64,000 bases of DNA from Beverwykella pulmonaria. Its lineage: Eukaryota > Ascomycota > Dothideomycetes > Pleosporales > Melanommataceae. The DNA lies in the NCBI GenBank assembly GCA_001599595.1, contig BCHH01000003.1, positions 2,540,263-2,604,262 of the forward strand. Direction: 5' to 3'. Shown here in pieces: positions 45,050-57,719 of the stretch (its first letter is position 1; each line of letters begins with the position of its first letter). The notes below the pieces were generated by a model, which saw only the letters and a program-made list of their open reading frames with translations, was not told the DNA's origin and did no database searches. Both the position numbers and the translations under genes were made by a program.

Positions 45050-45854
45050 AAATCGCCTCTACGTATACATGCCAAGAGCCACCATAAATTTATCGCAAAC
45101 TGGCTTCGAGAATTACTCCGAGCGAACCAATCCACCCAAAGATTGTGTATGGGTCGCTTATGCGCGTTTAGACCCTCGGCCCGCAATATCAGTTCGTCCA
45201 AGGAGAAATCTATCCGATCAAGCACCCAGTTAGCACTACAGAAATCCGGTGTCGAAACCCGCCACCCCATCTTTCGGATTGTGGTCCCTCGTTGCATCGT
45301 CATCAGTGCCTCCTATCAGGCCCTTTCATTTTCTCTGAAGCTCCGCCAAGCGTCTAATACCTGGTTGAAACATGATCGCGTCCTCTCATAAATTGTTTTA
45401 CCCCAGCGATGATCACTTTAGCGAGATGGAAACGGAACATAGCGTACCTGAAACGCAAGGCTGAAAATTGTCAGATGCTTGGTGGTGTGCTGTCTCCCGA
45501 GTTTTGGATGCCGTTTTCTTGGCCAGCTTTTTATGCAATCTGATCCTCCACGTGTGATACTGTTTGTATGATGGCTACATCTGTAGGTATACGTACCCCC
45601 TGGCGAAGTGCTCTACACCAGCCGCGAGACCCATGCTTTCCGATGTGGAGGACTTCTCCGCTTGTTCAGGTTTGTATAAAGATGCTGGAGACTTCCCGTT
45701 TCCTGTCTATCCTCACCTTTATCATCGACCTTCTCTTTATTCTTTCTTGTGCGGCTCACTTTCGCACAACTTTCATTTCCTGTGCTAGTCACAACTTTTG
45801 CGTTTCCAATATTACTCTTTTGCTGCGCAATACCTTTTCTGCATCTTCACAATC
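45050..45854. other. Intergenic stretch
   Basis: Only shadow frames are present. A pyrimidine-rich leader precedes the pectate lyase start, typical of a fungal promoter. Confidence 0.5.
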
Positions 45855-47180
45855 ATGCATTTCTCAATCTCAGCCATCGCCACTGCGGCACTTTTCTTCG
45901 CTGCCGCAGACGCTTTCCCCCACCGACCTCACGGCACTGGCGTTGGTGCAGCTCACAGCGGTCGTCCTCACGGAACCGGTCGTCCTCACGGAACAGGCCG
46001 TCCTCAGGGAACAGGTGTCCCAGACGCCTTTCCTTCAGGAGCATCCTTCAACAGCCAGGCCAACGGACGTAACTCAACAGGTGGAAGGGGGGGGAAGGGT
46101 AAGGGCAAGGGCAAGGGCCATTTCACTAGGCTTCCATCGGGAGGCTTCCAATCTGGCCTGCCCACAGACGGTGCTCCGTTCCCGAGTGGAGACTTTGGGT
46201 CTGCTATCCCCACAGGTCCGGTTCCCACTGACGCCCCGAGCCTTCCATCCAGCACTGCACTCCCCGACGTAAATTCAATCTCTTTCGAATTCCCGGGCAC
46301 CCTCAACAATGCTGTCAACGCCGCTGCTGAGACGAGCACCAAGACGAAGAAGTCAAAGTCTACTAAGACCTCTGCTGCAGCAACATCTGCAGCTACTTCC
46401 GGGTCAGCACCAGCCAACGACGAGACCGCGACTAAGACGAGTGCCGCGTCGACGACACCTACCGACTCCATAGGCAAAAATACGACAACCGGCGGCAGCA
46501 CATCGGCAACGACTACCTTCCCTGAAGCTGCGGGTGAGAGTACGCTTAGCAAGGCGATGACTGTGACTGGCGCATTCGACGGCGGCATGGTTCGCTTTGG
46601 CCGTGGTGTAACCTGCGGCGGACAGAGTGAGGGCGGCGACTCAGACGCCGTTTTCCTCGTCGAAGAAGGCGGCTCAGTCAGCAACGTGATCATAGGCGCG
46701 GACCAGGGCGAGGGTATCCACTGTCTTGGCTCCTGCACCATAAAGAATGTCTGGTGGGAGGCCGTCTGCGAGGATGCACTCACCATCAAGCAAGACTCTG
46801 GCACTTCATACGTCATTGGTGGGGGAGCTAAGGGCGCTTCTGACAAGGTGTTCCAGCACAACGGTGGAGGTACTCTCAACGTCAAAGGCTTCTACGCTAC
46901 CAACTTCGGCAAGCTGTACCGCAGCTGTGGCAACTGCGATAGCATGTTTGAGCGCCACGTCGTTATGGATGGTGTTGTGGCCGATGGCGGATCTGCGACT
47001 CTGGTCGGCATCAACACGAATTACGGAGACACGGCGACAATTACGAACTCATGCATCACGAACACCGATCCTATCTGCACCGAGTTCGAGGGGAACGATA
47101 CTGGAGATGAGCCCACGGAGGTGGGCTCTGGCATCAGCGCTTCATGTATCTACACCGAGGCCGATGTCACTGCTTGTTAG
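45855..47180 (+). CDS. Secreted pectate lyase (PL3) with long linker
   Basis: This intronless gene encodes 441 residues. The ATG at 45855 begins a signal peptide ([20 protein letters not shown]); the frame upstream has no ATG. Residues about 21-230 are low complexity: four RPHGTG-like repeats, a GKGKGKGKG run, then Ser/Thr/Pro/Lys-rich sequence probably O-glycosylated. The last 200 or so residues are a polysaccharide lyase family 3 domain: [78 protein letters not shown] and YRSCGNC. PL3 enzymes cleave homogalacturonan by beta-elimination with calcium. The linker is much longer than in usual PL3 enzymes of about 230-250 residues. Confidence 0.92.
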   Translation: MHFSISAIATAALFFAAADAFPHRPHGTGVGAAHSGRPHGTGRPHGTGRPQGTGVPDAFPSGASFNSQANGRNSTGGRGGKGKGKGKGHFTRLPSGGFQSGLPTDGAPFPSGDFGSAIPTGPVPTDAPSLPSSTALPDVNSISFEFPGTLNNAVNAAAETSTKTKKSKSTKTSAAATSAATSGSAPANDETATKTSAASTTPTDSIGKNTTTGGSTSATTTFPEAAGESTLSKAMTVTGAFDGGMVRFGRGVTCGGQSEGGDSDAVFLVEEGGSVSNVIIGADQGEGIHCLGSCTIKNVWWEAVCEDALTIKQDSGTSYVIGGGAKGASDKVFQHNGGGTLNVKGFYATNFGKLYRSCGNCDSMFERHVVMDGVVADGGSATLVGINTNYGDTATITNSCITNTDPICTEFEGNDTGDEPTEVGSGISASCIYTEADVTAC

Positions 47181-48564
47181 GTTAGTTTGGTGCACGACTG
47201 ATATTTGGGAAGGATTGAGAATATTTCCAAAAGCTTTTGTAGTCCAGGGTTATGCCTTTTTTTTTTTTTGCTCGGGATGCGCTTCTTCAATATGTAGATA
47301 TTGCACCCTTATATTCGTTCTTTTCACTGGTCGATCCGGTTCTCTTTAGATATCAATTACAGACATTGTTTCTCAAAACTTTGGTGTGTTTTCGTGAATA
47401 ATACGATAGTTTTCACTCCATCGTTTCCATTCGAGATTTTTCAGTTCCCAAACTTTGGCAAAAAATCACAAGTCACTTGCATTTGGTAAATCTGAGCAAA
47501 GTCGCTTTTTGCATCAGACTACGTCATTGTCCGGCAAAGCCAAACAACAACTAAGCTGAAAGAGGAACGAATACAGATCGGTAACCGCTTATACGTTTGC
47601 CGACTACCCATCATTATCAGAGATCTTTGGAGGATTCTCAGTACAAAGGGATTGAGGTTGCGTTTCCCTTGGCTTTGACGGGTGCGTCGATGATGGGGTT
47701 TACAAACGAGGCTGCAATTGTAGGGCAGGAAGTATTCACAAAATCTGCCATGTCTTCTAGCGTGTCTACTTCATTTGTTAATACTATGGCTATGGCTACG
47801 CTAACCTCTCTTCAGTACTTGACTCAAGAATATGTCTGTTATCGATCAGCGGTTGGTGTGATATTGACGTTCGTGTATATCCGTCGGCTGTAAATGAGGA
47901 ATAGGAATATACGACCTACATTTAGATTGAGGTCGATTCTGTCCTGAATGACGTCTGGCTTGCCCCCAGGCCAAATACCATACAGAGATCGTAAATCTTT
48001 CAATCCTCTCGTCTCCTTTTTCTTGGAAGAAGACTCTTTGTGAAAAATGACAATTAGCTAATGTGACGATATTATACGCCAACCCCCACTGGAAGCGTTT
48101 ACCGATGGCTTCTGCAACAAGCGTTCTTACGAGTTTGAGAACGCCTTCGAATTGCGAAAAGGTAACTTCAACAGTCTTGATTCAAGTCTCAGGTGGTACA
48201 AAAGCAAGTACATCGTTTAGCTCTTTCAGCTCGTGTTGTACACTTAGCATTCACTGGCTACGTTAAGCGAAGGCTTCTTCCGTGTCTTAGAATCTTACGA
48301 TGCGACTCGCTCGTGTGATACCCTTCGGGCTGGTGGCTCACTGGATCTTGTATTGACAGCGGATGCGCAGGGAAGGTGGCAGTAGGAGGTAGTTCCATAA
48401 GACACAAGGCTCAAGCTTCCCCGCGCGAGGTTCACATTCTGACTGCTTGCTATCCGAGATTGCCTTTTGTTGCAGTCCAATTCCGCGATTCAACTCATAA
48501 CGATCAATATTCTGCATGCATGCCTAAATACCTTGTTGAATCCTTGTAAAGGGAATCCGCGGCG
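47181..48564. other. Intergenic stretch with a possible coding relic
   Basis: A 13-nt T run lies near 47259-47271. On the minus strand between about 48240 and 47620 there are protein-like runs (HELKELNDVLAFVPPET, VTFSQFEGVLKLVRTLVAEA, MADFVNTSCPTIAASFVNPI) separated by stops and frame changes. I cannot name a family, and these may be chance. Confidence 0.3.
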
Positions 48565-50530
48565 ATGGAGTTCTTTGCAACAGTACAGTCAATACCGAAC
48601 ACGGCCGGCTTCCCCACCGCTCAAGGAAATAGAAAGAACATAGGAGCACTTTTGCTATTCCTTGCAATTCACTTGGTCGATGCCATTCAGAATCCGAGGG
48701 ACAACTTCTGCCGGAGGTATGCGCACCAAACGACTGTCATCGACGACAAGCTGTACATAGATGGCGGCTACGTCAACTTCGATTCGTTCTCCCAAGATCA
48801 TTTGAATGTACCGAGTAAGTACCCAGGACTATTCGTGTGGAGACATGGCCAAAAGTCGACTAATGCGAATCCTCAGATACGTGGCTCGGTTTCCACGATC
48901 TCCACAACCTAACCACGGGATGGCCACAGCTCGACATCAGCTTGAGCAAAGACCCACGAGTCGTTCCAACAGTTGCAGGCGGGATCCTCTGGGGCGACGA
49001 CGTCAACAAGAAATTCGTCGTCTATGGTGGTGAAGTCACGCAAGGGCTGGCGCAGACCTATCACCTTTTCGGCTACGACATCCTGTACAACTCATGGTCC
49101 GATCTAGGTCCACCTACGACGCCGATCGCGCCCAATATTTCTTCGCATGGTGCTGGTGTGAGCATTTCCCAGCTTGGTCAAGGGTACTACTACGGAGGGT
49201 GGATTAGCAATATTTCCATGCCCGGATGGACGCAAGCTCCCGTGATGAGCTCGAACATGTACAGATACGACTACGATGCGAACAAACTCACCGCGGTGAA
49301 CTCGCCGGACGGGCTCGGAAGAGCAGAAGGTGGAATGTCGTGGATCCCAGCCGGCGATAACGGGCTTTTGGTCTACCTCGGCGGCCTTGTGGATCGCGGC
49401 AATGGGACGAAAGCTGCTCAACCAATGGACAAGATACTTGTATATGACCCTCAGACGAATGCTTGGTACACTCAGACTGCAACAGGAGTCATACCTGGGG
49501 ATCGGGCCCAGTTTTGCATGGATGTCGCATGGGCACCGGATAGATCAAGCTACAACATGTAAGCCAAGTCCTAGCATATATGCGAACTCTTGAGGCTGAC
49601 ATAGAAAGCTACCTATGGGGAGGCCTGAGTCTTTCACCCAACTCAAACGTGACCGCGTTCAACGACGTCTACCTTCTAACTTTGCCTACATTCCAATGGG
49701 TCAAAATATTCCCCGGTCATCAAGGCAATGCCACCTACAACTACGGCCACTATTCTGCCTCCTGCAACATGGTAATGTCCCGCTCTCAGATGATGGTCAT
49801 TGGCGGTACTTACCCCGGCTCTGATATGTGCGATCTCGCCCAAGATATATGGGCTCAGCATAACATCTGGACCGGCGGTGTGAACAACACCGGCGAACCT
49901 CCCGAAGACATATACTGGGCTCAATACAATCCAAACGTTAGCACGAATGTTGTGCCTATTGATGTATACCGGCTTGTTGGAGGTGACAAGAATGGTGGTG
50001 CTACCCTGCTCACTCCGAAGAATGGATACGATACGGGAAACAACACAGGGACTGGCCTCGCTGCTCTCTTAGCGCGAAAGCCAAATTTCCAGAACAGGAC
50101 AGCTACTCGTTCGATCCCGTGTACCCAGTCATGTCAACCAACGAGTAGCACCAAACCGACCAATTCATCCTCACCTCATCACCATCGTCTCTCCACGGGT
50201 GCCGTAGTCGGCATTGCCATCGGCGGCGCAGTTGCTCTAGGCATCTTACTCAGTTGCTGGTGGCTCGCCGCCAAGCGGTACCATCAACGGCCACAGTCAC
50301 AGATAACTCAGGCATCGGGGCAGCCAATGTATCATAACGGCGCTATGTCGGGCACCACAAGTCCGCTATCATCCCAAGGACCTTGGCCCGTTGTAAGCCA
50401 AAGCTATCAGCCTTATCGACTGTCGCAACCGCCGGTGCAACTACCACATGGAGAGATCAGTGAACTACAGCCTGGAGGGCTCAGTGAATTGGAAGAACAG
50501 ACGTCGCATGGCGGACATATCAAGGCGTAA
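48565..50530 (+). CDS. Kelch-repeat membrane-anchored protein
   Basis: Three exons (48565-48814, 48877-49558, 49609-50530) with introns of 62 and 50 nt give 617 residues; the second junction uses an AAG acceptor that restores the conserved SYNIYLWGG. A hydrophobic stretch near residues 28-42 (ALLLFLAIHLVDA) serves as signal or anchor. Kelch blades follow: LYIDGGYVN, FVVYGGEVTQ, YYYGGWIS, LLVYLGGLVD, YLWGGLSL and MMVIGGTYPG. A transmembrane helix lies at about 509-532 (AVVGIAIGGAVALGILLSCW), then a Gln/Ser/Pro-rich cytosolic tail. The arrangement of extracellular Kelch propeller, single helix and short tail is common in filamentous ascomycetes; function is not established. Confidence 0.88.
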
Positions 50531-51619
50531 GGCGTGGCGGGGGTCGGAAAGATGACATTGTGCTTGACAGACACAGCCACAAACTTTGGACAGGTACTTC
50601 ATGAGGGTATGTAGGTGGGGGAAAGTTAGTGTCCGTTCACATGCCAATGTACTCTCCGAGCAGCTTCAACAGAGCGTAAAGATATTATTCTCCTTGCACA
50701 GCTCATGGAAATCATGTTGATATAGTATGGCTTTCGTGGCCGTCAAGGATAAGTAGTCGCGCGCCGACTACTTTGCCATCTGTGTGCTTGATAAAGTGCC
50801 TCAGCCAGGCGACTCCACGGTCGTTGGTATGCCAACCGTTTTCAGTTACAGAGATCACCCAATTGCGTCGAAGGCCCTCCTTATCCCAGGTAGAGACATG
50901 GCGATGGCCTCTAAGGATAATGTAAGGTGGGATAGCCCGCCCAGCAGCGTTGACTCCCTGGATAACCGTAGCCCATTCACGATCGCCCGGCTGTACTGCC
51001 TTAACCGAGTAGCAGTTCGTTGAGCCATAGTGGTTGGTAGGTGATGCGTTGCAGGATGTTGGTAGGGTTACTGACTCGCTTGCATTACCTTACCGACTCG
51101 CTTGTATTACCGACTCGCTTGCATTACCGACTCGCTTATCATGTACGTTGGTTGTTGTTGAGATATTGAAGGTTTAAATTCTAGATTTTTGGTGGATTTG
51201 GAAGACGGCCGCTCGCTTGGGGACCATGTTATGGGTGAATCTAGACCAGCGGGGAGGGTTGAGGGAATTCAGCTCTGCCCCGCCTCGAACTTCAGCTGCA
51301 GACTGTTAAGCGCAGGCTGAGTGCCACGTCTTTGGGAACAGCCCTTACTATGTTGCGGCGTTATTGTGCGAGGGGCTGTGCACAACTTCTTAATATAGAG
51401 GATCGTGTGCACCAAGTTCTTTCACAAATTTTACTACTATATTCTAGAACTTCTATTTTCATGATGCCCGGAACCGTTCTTCTTCCACAACTTTTCCTAC
51501 CTTGATCAGCTGTCAACCTTAGTCGTTTTGTGATCAACGTTGACAAGCCCCATCAAGACTTCCACGACTGACTTAGCGACCGGGTGGTTCTAGTACCTGT
51601 CAATCGATCGATCACATTC
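50531..51619. other. Intergenic stretch with tandem repeat
   Basis: It contains the 17-bp tandem array at 51069-51137. No gene is recognised. Confidence 0.5.
51069..51137. repeat. 17-bp tandem repeat
   Basis: Four units of TACCGACTCGCTTGCAT stand head to tail, the first followed by an extra TACCT and the last incomplete. Variation between units is one base or so. Confidence 0.8.
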
Positions 51620-52551
51620 ATTCTTTTTTCCCCGTCCAGCCTCTGACCCCACTTCCAATGTCACAGAAAAAGTCCAAACACACTACAGCAATATTCGACG
51701 TGCCGCAGACCACCAAAATTCTGCATCAGATCTCATTAGTTTTGTTTCCTCCGCCTTCTCAAAGCGTGCCAAGACGTCCATATCGATTATAGCCGATGAA
51801 GTTAAAACCTACTACTTGAACAACACTGGGCAGTGGTTTAGAGATGCTGTGCGATTAGAACCAACGCGCAAGTGGATCAAGAGAACTGCTGATGAAGGAG
51901 AGGACATTTACCTTGTGGTTGGCTGCCACACAGTATTGGATGCCCAGATCGTTGAACAGCATGGAGGAAAAACACTTCTGTTAGCAAGTTAGTGATGCCG
52001 ATATCAGCAGCGCTTGCTGCAACAGGTGTTGTTGTGCTGATTAGTAATATTACTAATGTTGGTCTTTTAGGCTCTTGGGGCCGTATGGAAGACCAGCAAA
52101 GGCATTTCAAGGCACAAGGCGAGCAAATATGTGCCGTTCAGTATCGCAAGGTCTGTCTTCGGTGGTTCGCGAGTAAAAGAGTTGGGAACATGACCCTTGG
52201 GAAAGAGACGCAGTGGAAGTAGTACGACCGACCGCGAAATCTTGAGAGTGACGGAGAGGACATGATCAAAGCCGATTTGGAGGATGATTTGGCAATCGAA
52301 GGTGATCGTGATACATGGACAACAGAATTGGGAGAGATTGTTTTCTCATCCTCCAGTTCTAATCTAGAAGAGGCGATCCAAGTCAGTCAACAGGCCATCA
52401 AGGTCACGCCTGAAGACCACCCAGATCTTGCAGCCTGCCTAAACAACTTGGGAAACAAACTCAATCGCCGATTTGAGCGTACGAGAAAGATGGAGGATCT
52501 GGAAGATATGAGAGTGGAGATTGAGGTTGTTGCTTATGATCCGAGGACATG
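51620..52551 (+). pseudogene. Broken and truncated TPR-protein relic
   Basis: An open frame from about 51620 reads LISFVSSAFSKRAKTS, IADEVKTYYLNNTGQWFRDA, KWIKRTADEGEDIYLVVGCH and stops at TAG after LLLAS. The sequence resumes one frame over as VMPISAALAATGVVVLI and EQICAVQYRKVCLRWF, meets an in-frame TAG after TQWK, then continues DLEDDLAIEGDRDTW and a tetratricopeptide unit (EAIQVSQQAIKVTPEDHPDLA, CLNNLGNKLNRRFERT) before ending at 52551. So there is one frameshift, one stop, and loss of the rest of the TPR array. The N-terminal part is a domain of about 250 residues that I have a sense of having seen in fungal TPR proteins near NLR-type genes, but cannot name with confidence. No intact start is visible. 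Confidence 0.55.
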
Positions 52552-53666
52552 ACGGGTGAGAGTAGAATTTAAGTAAGAAAGAGTTGGAGGTTTTCAATTT
52601 ATGCTGTGAGCAGTTCACTTCGTCTCTTCCACTCGACAATAATTGGTGATTTTGGCTACTATCCAGATTTAGGAACAATTTTTTGAAGAGGTAGTGCTGC
52701 TTCGTTAAGCTCCATCGTATCTGACAGTCTAGGTAGTTACCCAACGGAAAGGACACAGATCAATAATTCTAGGAAACCAGTCGCTGGTCGCCCATCTTCA
52801 AGTCCTGATCTCCATAGAAGCTCATCTCACAATGCTCGTAATTTAACCTGCACGCAGCCTGTTCGAATTTAGAAAGGTAGATGCCCTCTATATCCATGAG
52901 GAACTCTAGCACTTTGAGACGAAACTGTAGCGGTGCGAGCACGGCGTCCAGCCACGAGTGGCACCAATCCAGCGGTACCCATCGCCCATGCAGGACTAAA
53001 GGTGCGTGATAGTTGTGAATAGTGAGAAGTCCGTTCGCCAGGCCGGACCGAGGTATAGTTCTTGCAGGTGCGGCAGGAGGGTGAGGAGGACACCGAGAAG
53101 GGCGAGAAGGATGTCGTCGTCCAGGGCTCCAGACTAAAATAATTTATCTCCAGGATGTCAGGCGTGACAGTCGATGATATGCAAGCAATGTTTGTTCAAT
53201 CCTGGACGGCCTTCGAAAACGTGCGGTAAGCTCTGTGGTGTTCGACGGTAGCATGTAAAATTAGTATGAGTTGGATTAAGACGATGTGGCCAAAATTTCT
53301 CTCGCGCTGCCTTCAAGCTATTGTCACAAGGAGAATACATTCCACCCTGGCAAGTACAACAGTGTATTTTCCAGCGTGTGGAGAGAGTATTTTTGGCTTT
53401 TGAGCAACGCAGCGATTTCTAGAATATTTGTGGGAGACTTGTGAACATGGGCAGAGGCGAAGACATTGTGGGTGGGAGGCGGGTGGTAGTTGTGTTTGCT
53501 GAGGAGATTTGTGAGAACGTCTATAGTTAATGAAGCGACTCGCCAATGTGCCACATAATGTGTATCCGTCAATACCTTCCATCGTCGCTTGTCGTCTCAA
53601 CTCGCCCACTTACTCTCTTCTGCTCCCGAAAGATTCGTCGACTCGAAATCTTTAAATTCCCAATCC
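52552..53666. other. Intergenic stretch
   Basis: Short frames only. I see no feature beyond the 3' side of the second F-box gene. Confidence 0.5.
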
Positions 53667-55166
53667 CTAAAGCAAGGCTGGGAGCTTGCCAGAGCCCCTC
53701 CTCTTATCTTGGTGGCCCGGTGAGCGTGGTGGCTTCCCATCTTTCCCCACTTTACCGCCTTTTCCACCCTTTCCCTTCTCTTTGCTATCTCTCTTCTCGA
53801 ACTCGGCTTTCGTGTACTTCGTTCCCTTAAGGAAGCGTACGTTCTCCCAGGCAGCTCCATCAAACGTCGGGCTAGAAAACAAAGCAGTCGGCATTTGCTG
53901 GTTCCTGAAGTAGAGTTTCCGTTCTAACTTCGTCCTCGATCGTGGATTCCCTCCGCCATTCTTCGCAACCGCAGCCATGAATGTATCGCCTTTTGTTGCC
54001 GCCATCCAGGCTTCAGACTGAGGGAGATTTTCATACGCCTCCAACTCCAGTAGTAGGTCACCCACCGCGTGTTCACCTGGTGGAGAATTTCGGGTGTGAA
54101 ACACGACCTTGCATCCGTGTTCAGACGCCAATTCCTTGAGAAGAAAACGAAGTCTACGAATTCTGTGATGATCGCCTTGGCACATAAGAATTAGGCTAGA
54201 TTGAAGGCAGTCCTGGAAGTACAGATCGAGTCTCCGCAATTGGGAAAGCTGAACTTTCCGAAGGCAGTCGGTAAGCTTGGAAATCCATTCAAAGATCGAC
54301 CCAGTGCATGATTGAATTTCCAGACCTTGCAGGTTTCGGGGAAGGGCAGCCTCCAGGGTTGTAGAGTCGACAGTATGGCAAATGAGCGTTTGCAAGGGCA
54401 CGCTCAGATACTTCAGTCTCTCGAAAGCTTTGAAAGAAATGTTGCGCATGTGGATCCCTTTAAAGCAGGACATCTTCGCAGGAATCGTGATTCGCTCTAT
54501 CCTGTTCTGTAGAAGGTCTAACAGCGGTCCGCTGAATAGGGGGCTGAAAAATTGCATCGACCAAATCTCCGGCAAGGTTAGGTCGACAAGTTGGGCTGGG
54601 GAATTGTTGCCAATCGGGCGCGGTTCCACAGATAGCATCTTCATATTAGGGGCGATTATTGTTAGGACCGCAAGGTAAAAGGTGGAATCATTTCCCCAAG
54701 TGTCGTCCTCTCGCTCCTTCCTTGCCATGACTAGCTTCGTCCACTGCTCTGCCCCCGCAGACACAGTGACCAGTGTTTCGATTTTCTTGAACGTCTCTGT
54801 GTCGCATTCGCCCAGCCTGGCCGCATGTTCCCTGCATCCAAAGTCACCAAGGTCGATCTCCTTGACCAGTCTCGCCAGATCCGGTCGGTTGGCCATCGTA
54901 GTCACGAACTTTTGGATCCCATTACGAGGCATTCTGACTGGTTTTAAAAGAGCGGACTGAGCGACATCTCGCAGCCGTCTGCTCACGAGGGAGAGCTGGC
55001 ATAGGTCGCGGTTAGTCGCGAACTGGGCTATTGCTGCCAGCACCTCGTTGGGAAGCTCCATAATCCGTGGTGGGGGCTTCAGGTGCCATGGAGCATCATA
55101 GTAGTCGAGATACCAAAGAAAATCGTGTATCGTAGGTTTCCTCAGCGGCGGGTCGTACGGGGCCAT
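53667..55166 (-). CDS. F-box protein with basic Gly/Lys tail (F-box 2)
   Basis: This intronless gene encodes 499 residues; the ATG at 55166 is the first Met, the frame upstream opening only on GTG. The F-box is PRIMELPNEVLAAIAQFA with DLCQLSLVSRRLRDVAQSAL (residues about 33-75). The middle region has leucine-patterned segments (LERLKYLSVPLQTL-type, LRRLDLYFQDCL) as in target-binding parts of fungal F-box proteins. The tail is strongly basic, with KEKGKGGKGGKVGKDGKPP and a final RRGSGK, unusual in the family and possibly nucleic-acid-binding or a nuclear signal. It would act as an SCF adaptor; the target is unknown. Confidence 0.82.
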   Translation of the reverse strand: MAPYDPPLRKPTIHDFLWYLDYYDAPWHLKPPPRIMELPNEVLAAIAQFATNRDLCQLSLVSRRLRDVAQSALLKPVRMPRNGIQKFVTTMANRPDLARLVKEIDLGDFGCREHAARLGECDTETFKKIETLVTVSAGAEQWTKLVMARKEREDDTWGNDSTFYLAVLTIIAPNMKMLSVEPRPIGNNSPAQLVDLTLPEIWSMQFFSPLFSGPLLDLLQNRIERITIPAKMSCFKGIHMRNISFKAFERLKYLSVPLQTLICHTVDSTTLEAALPRNLQGLEIQSCTGSIFEWISKLTDCLRKVQLSQLRRLDLYFQDCLQSSLILMCQGDHHRIRRLRFLLKELASEHGCKVVFHTRNSPPGEHAVGDLLLELEAYENLPQSEAWMAATKGDTFMAAVAKNGGGNPRSRTKLERKLYFRNQQMPTALFSSPTFDGAAWENVRFLKGTKYTKAEFEKRDSKEKGKGGKGGKVGKDGKPPRSPGHQDKRRGSGKLPALL

Positions 55167-57719
55167 GCTTCTCTTCGACGTATTTGAGTTGCACAAAAGG
55201 AGGGTGCGTTCGAGAGTGTAGAAGAATGATGCAGGTGGTGTGGACGTTCCTAGCACGTGCCTAGGTCGGTGAATTTAGCGGCTTGGCAGGCCAACGTGAA
55301 TGGCTCACTGACTCATCACCCAGATCCACAACTTCGCGCTGGCGAGAGACAAGGCTGACACGTGGCTGAGAATCAGAGACATGAAATTGCTTGGCATTTG
55401 CAAACAGCTTAGTAGAATATGCCTAAGTACTGGTTAAAGACAAGACTGCAGCAATAAATGCAGATATGGTAGTAAGAGGAAGAGCGCGTATAATTCGGGA
55501 GAATGCAGAATCACAGATACAAAGGTGCGTTGAGGCTCTGAAATGTTTCATTGGTTAGACACACCACATAGCTTTCTCTTATAATTCCGGTGCTCTTGCA
55601 GATACCGTAGATGTAAAGTGATATGTTTCAGTCTACTCTGCCCTTTTGCTGGATAAAAATTTCGGAGTCTTCTGCGCCCGTTCACAGACGAAAGGGAATA
55701 TGCCGCCAGAAGGGGGTATATTGAGAAAGAAATTACTCCAACAAGGAATGAGTTGGAAGGCACAGCCGCAGTCGAAGAAGTCTGTTATGGCAATATGACA
55801 TCAGAGAGAACTCCAATTTGAGCCAAGAAGGGCATGAAACCCGATACACAGAGGACCTCCAAATCGCGACAGATCCCTTACACTCCGTGCCAAGAGCTGT
55901 TAGCCTGTATACTAGACTCTACGGGATGCAGCCACTCACAGTCTTTCCTAGCCTTTACATTTTCTCCGCTGATCTTCCTCGCAGGTCATGTCCACCGCAA
56001 GCTTTTCGGTTTTCATGCCCTTGCCACTTGTAGCTTTCCCGTAGTGGCATTCTTCTCTTAGCTCTTTCTCTCTTTCTTTGTGATGCCCTCAGTAGCAGAT
56101 TTAAAAGATATCCTTGTTTTTATAATGCATTAGCGACGAGGACGCAGCTGTTTCATTTGGATAGTTATTTACGACGGTTTCAATGATTTAAAAGGACTAA
56201 ATAGACATTGAGGAGAGCGTGTGGGAGGAGGCATGAAGAGTCCATGCTGAACGAAGAGACTGAAGGTGAGAATTGAGGTTGAGAAAGATGGGAGTGGAGT
56301 TGAAAGGATCGATTCAATAGATATCCCTGTGCCCACGCAATGCAAGTGTACATTCCATTTTTACGCAATCTATATCACAATTCTATCCCCTCGGTTCCAG
56401 TATGGGGCAACTGTGATTGTTGGTGTTGGTGCTGGGTGGTTGACATATGCCGGGTCAATCATAACCCGACGGCTGACATCAGACTCACAGCGATGACAAC
56501 GAATGATAGGAAACTCGGCGTAAATTGACAAGGCGAGCAAAACGCCACCCGAGTGTGTGTATTGGGATAGGATTGAGGTGTCAAAGCGAGGTCCTGGTTC
56601 TTATACGACCGTAGGGCCCCAGAGGATGAGGTTAAAATTATTCAGTTGATGCAAAAATGGAAGGTCCAAAACCAAGTTCCCGGGACCTGACAAAAGTATA
56701 GTCGGAACCCCTATCAATGTATCGGGGGTATCATGAGGACCTCGTACATATGCCATCATGGCCTGTGCCACCTCGGGTAGGTGGTGGGTAATTGCGAGGC
56801 GCTGCAGATAAGATTTACCTTACCCTTCTTGATCCCTGCACAGAAGGCTCGAAATTCACGAATCATGTTACCGATATTTATGCCAAGAGTATTAGAGCGC
56901 TTTCGTTAGGTTGGATTTCGGTGTGGCCCCTAGTGCAAGGAACACCAAACGTTCTTTTAGACGGCCATTTTGCGTTTGGTAAAGGTCATGCCTCGTACTT
57001 CGTTCAGAAATAAAGGCACAGACCCTTTCTTCAGACTAATGTAGAGGACTCGCAATATATCGGTGGAAGGGAACATACATATGAGGTGAGATTTTCCTCC
57101 CGGACACACTGCTTGCCGATGCAACCGAGCACATGGGCGTTGATATGAAGTGTGCTTAAGCGACGTTGGATGAGGGAACGAAGCCGCGCTTCGTCCAATT
57201 ACAGGTTTTTGGAAGACCGCACTGCGGATCAGGCTGTCCAGGTGGGCGGCGCATACTCGGTCGCATTTGTGACCTGAGATGACAGCATGTGGTTAAGAGT
57301 TTAGAGACGATGTTCGAAGAGGTCGGAGGAGTTAGTGGATGGCGATCAATATGGATCCGAAGAGGGAGCTTATCGAAAGGAATGGACACGTGATCGCTAA
57401 GCTCTCGGAAATGCGACCTTCCGAACAGCGCCCCAAAACCAACTCACCACCAACGGTCCCAGTTGCGACTTTTAAGATGCTCGTCGCGAGGAACGCCCGA
57501 GGCGGCGGGGCTTGCATCCCCAGTACGCCAAGATCAGGAGCTGCGTGAGTTGTCTGCGACGTATGTAAAGCCAGGAACAGCGACTAGTCCCCGCTCGCGT
57601 ATTCGTCATACCCTCACCTCCACCTCTCTTCTCTTCTCCATTCCCTCCTTCTCGCACTTTTAGTGCATCCATCTCCCTTCACTTCAGGCAAACCCATAAC
57701 CATGAGCATATAGCCCACC
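55167..57719. other. Long intergenic stretch
   Basis: About 2.5 kb shows no recognised gene on either strand. The last 150 bp are rich in CT tracts and precede the second P450. Short frames such as 56792-57013 have no features. Confidence 0.5.

Noticed and set aside
46004..46885. 293-codon frame (-) inside the pectate lyase
   Set aside because: It is antisense to a secreted enzyme with clear signal peptide and PL3 domain; its low-complexity composition mirrors the linker.
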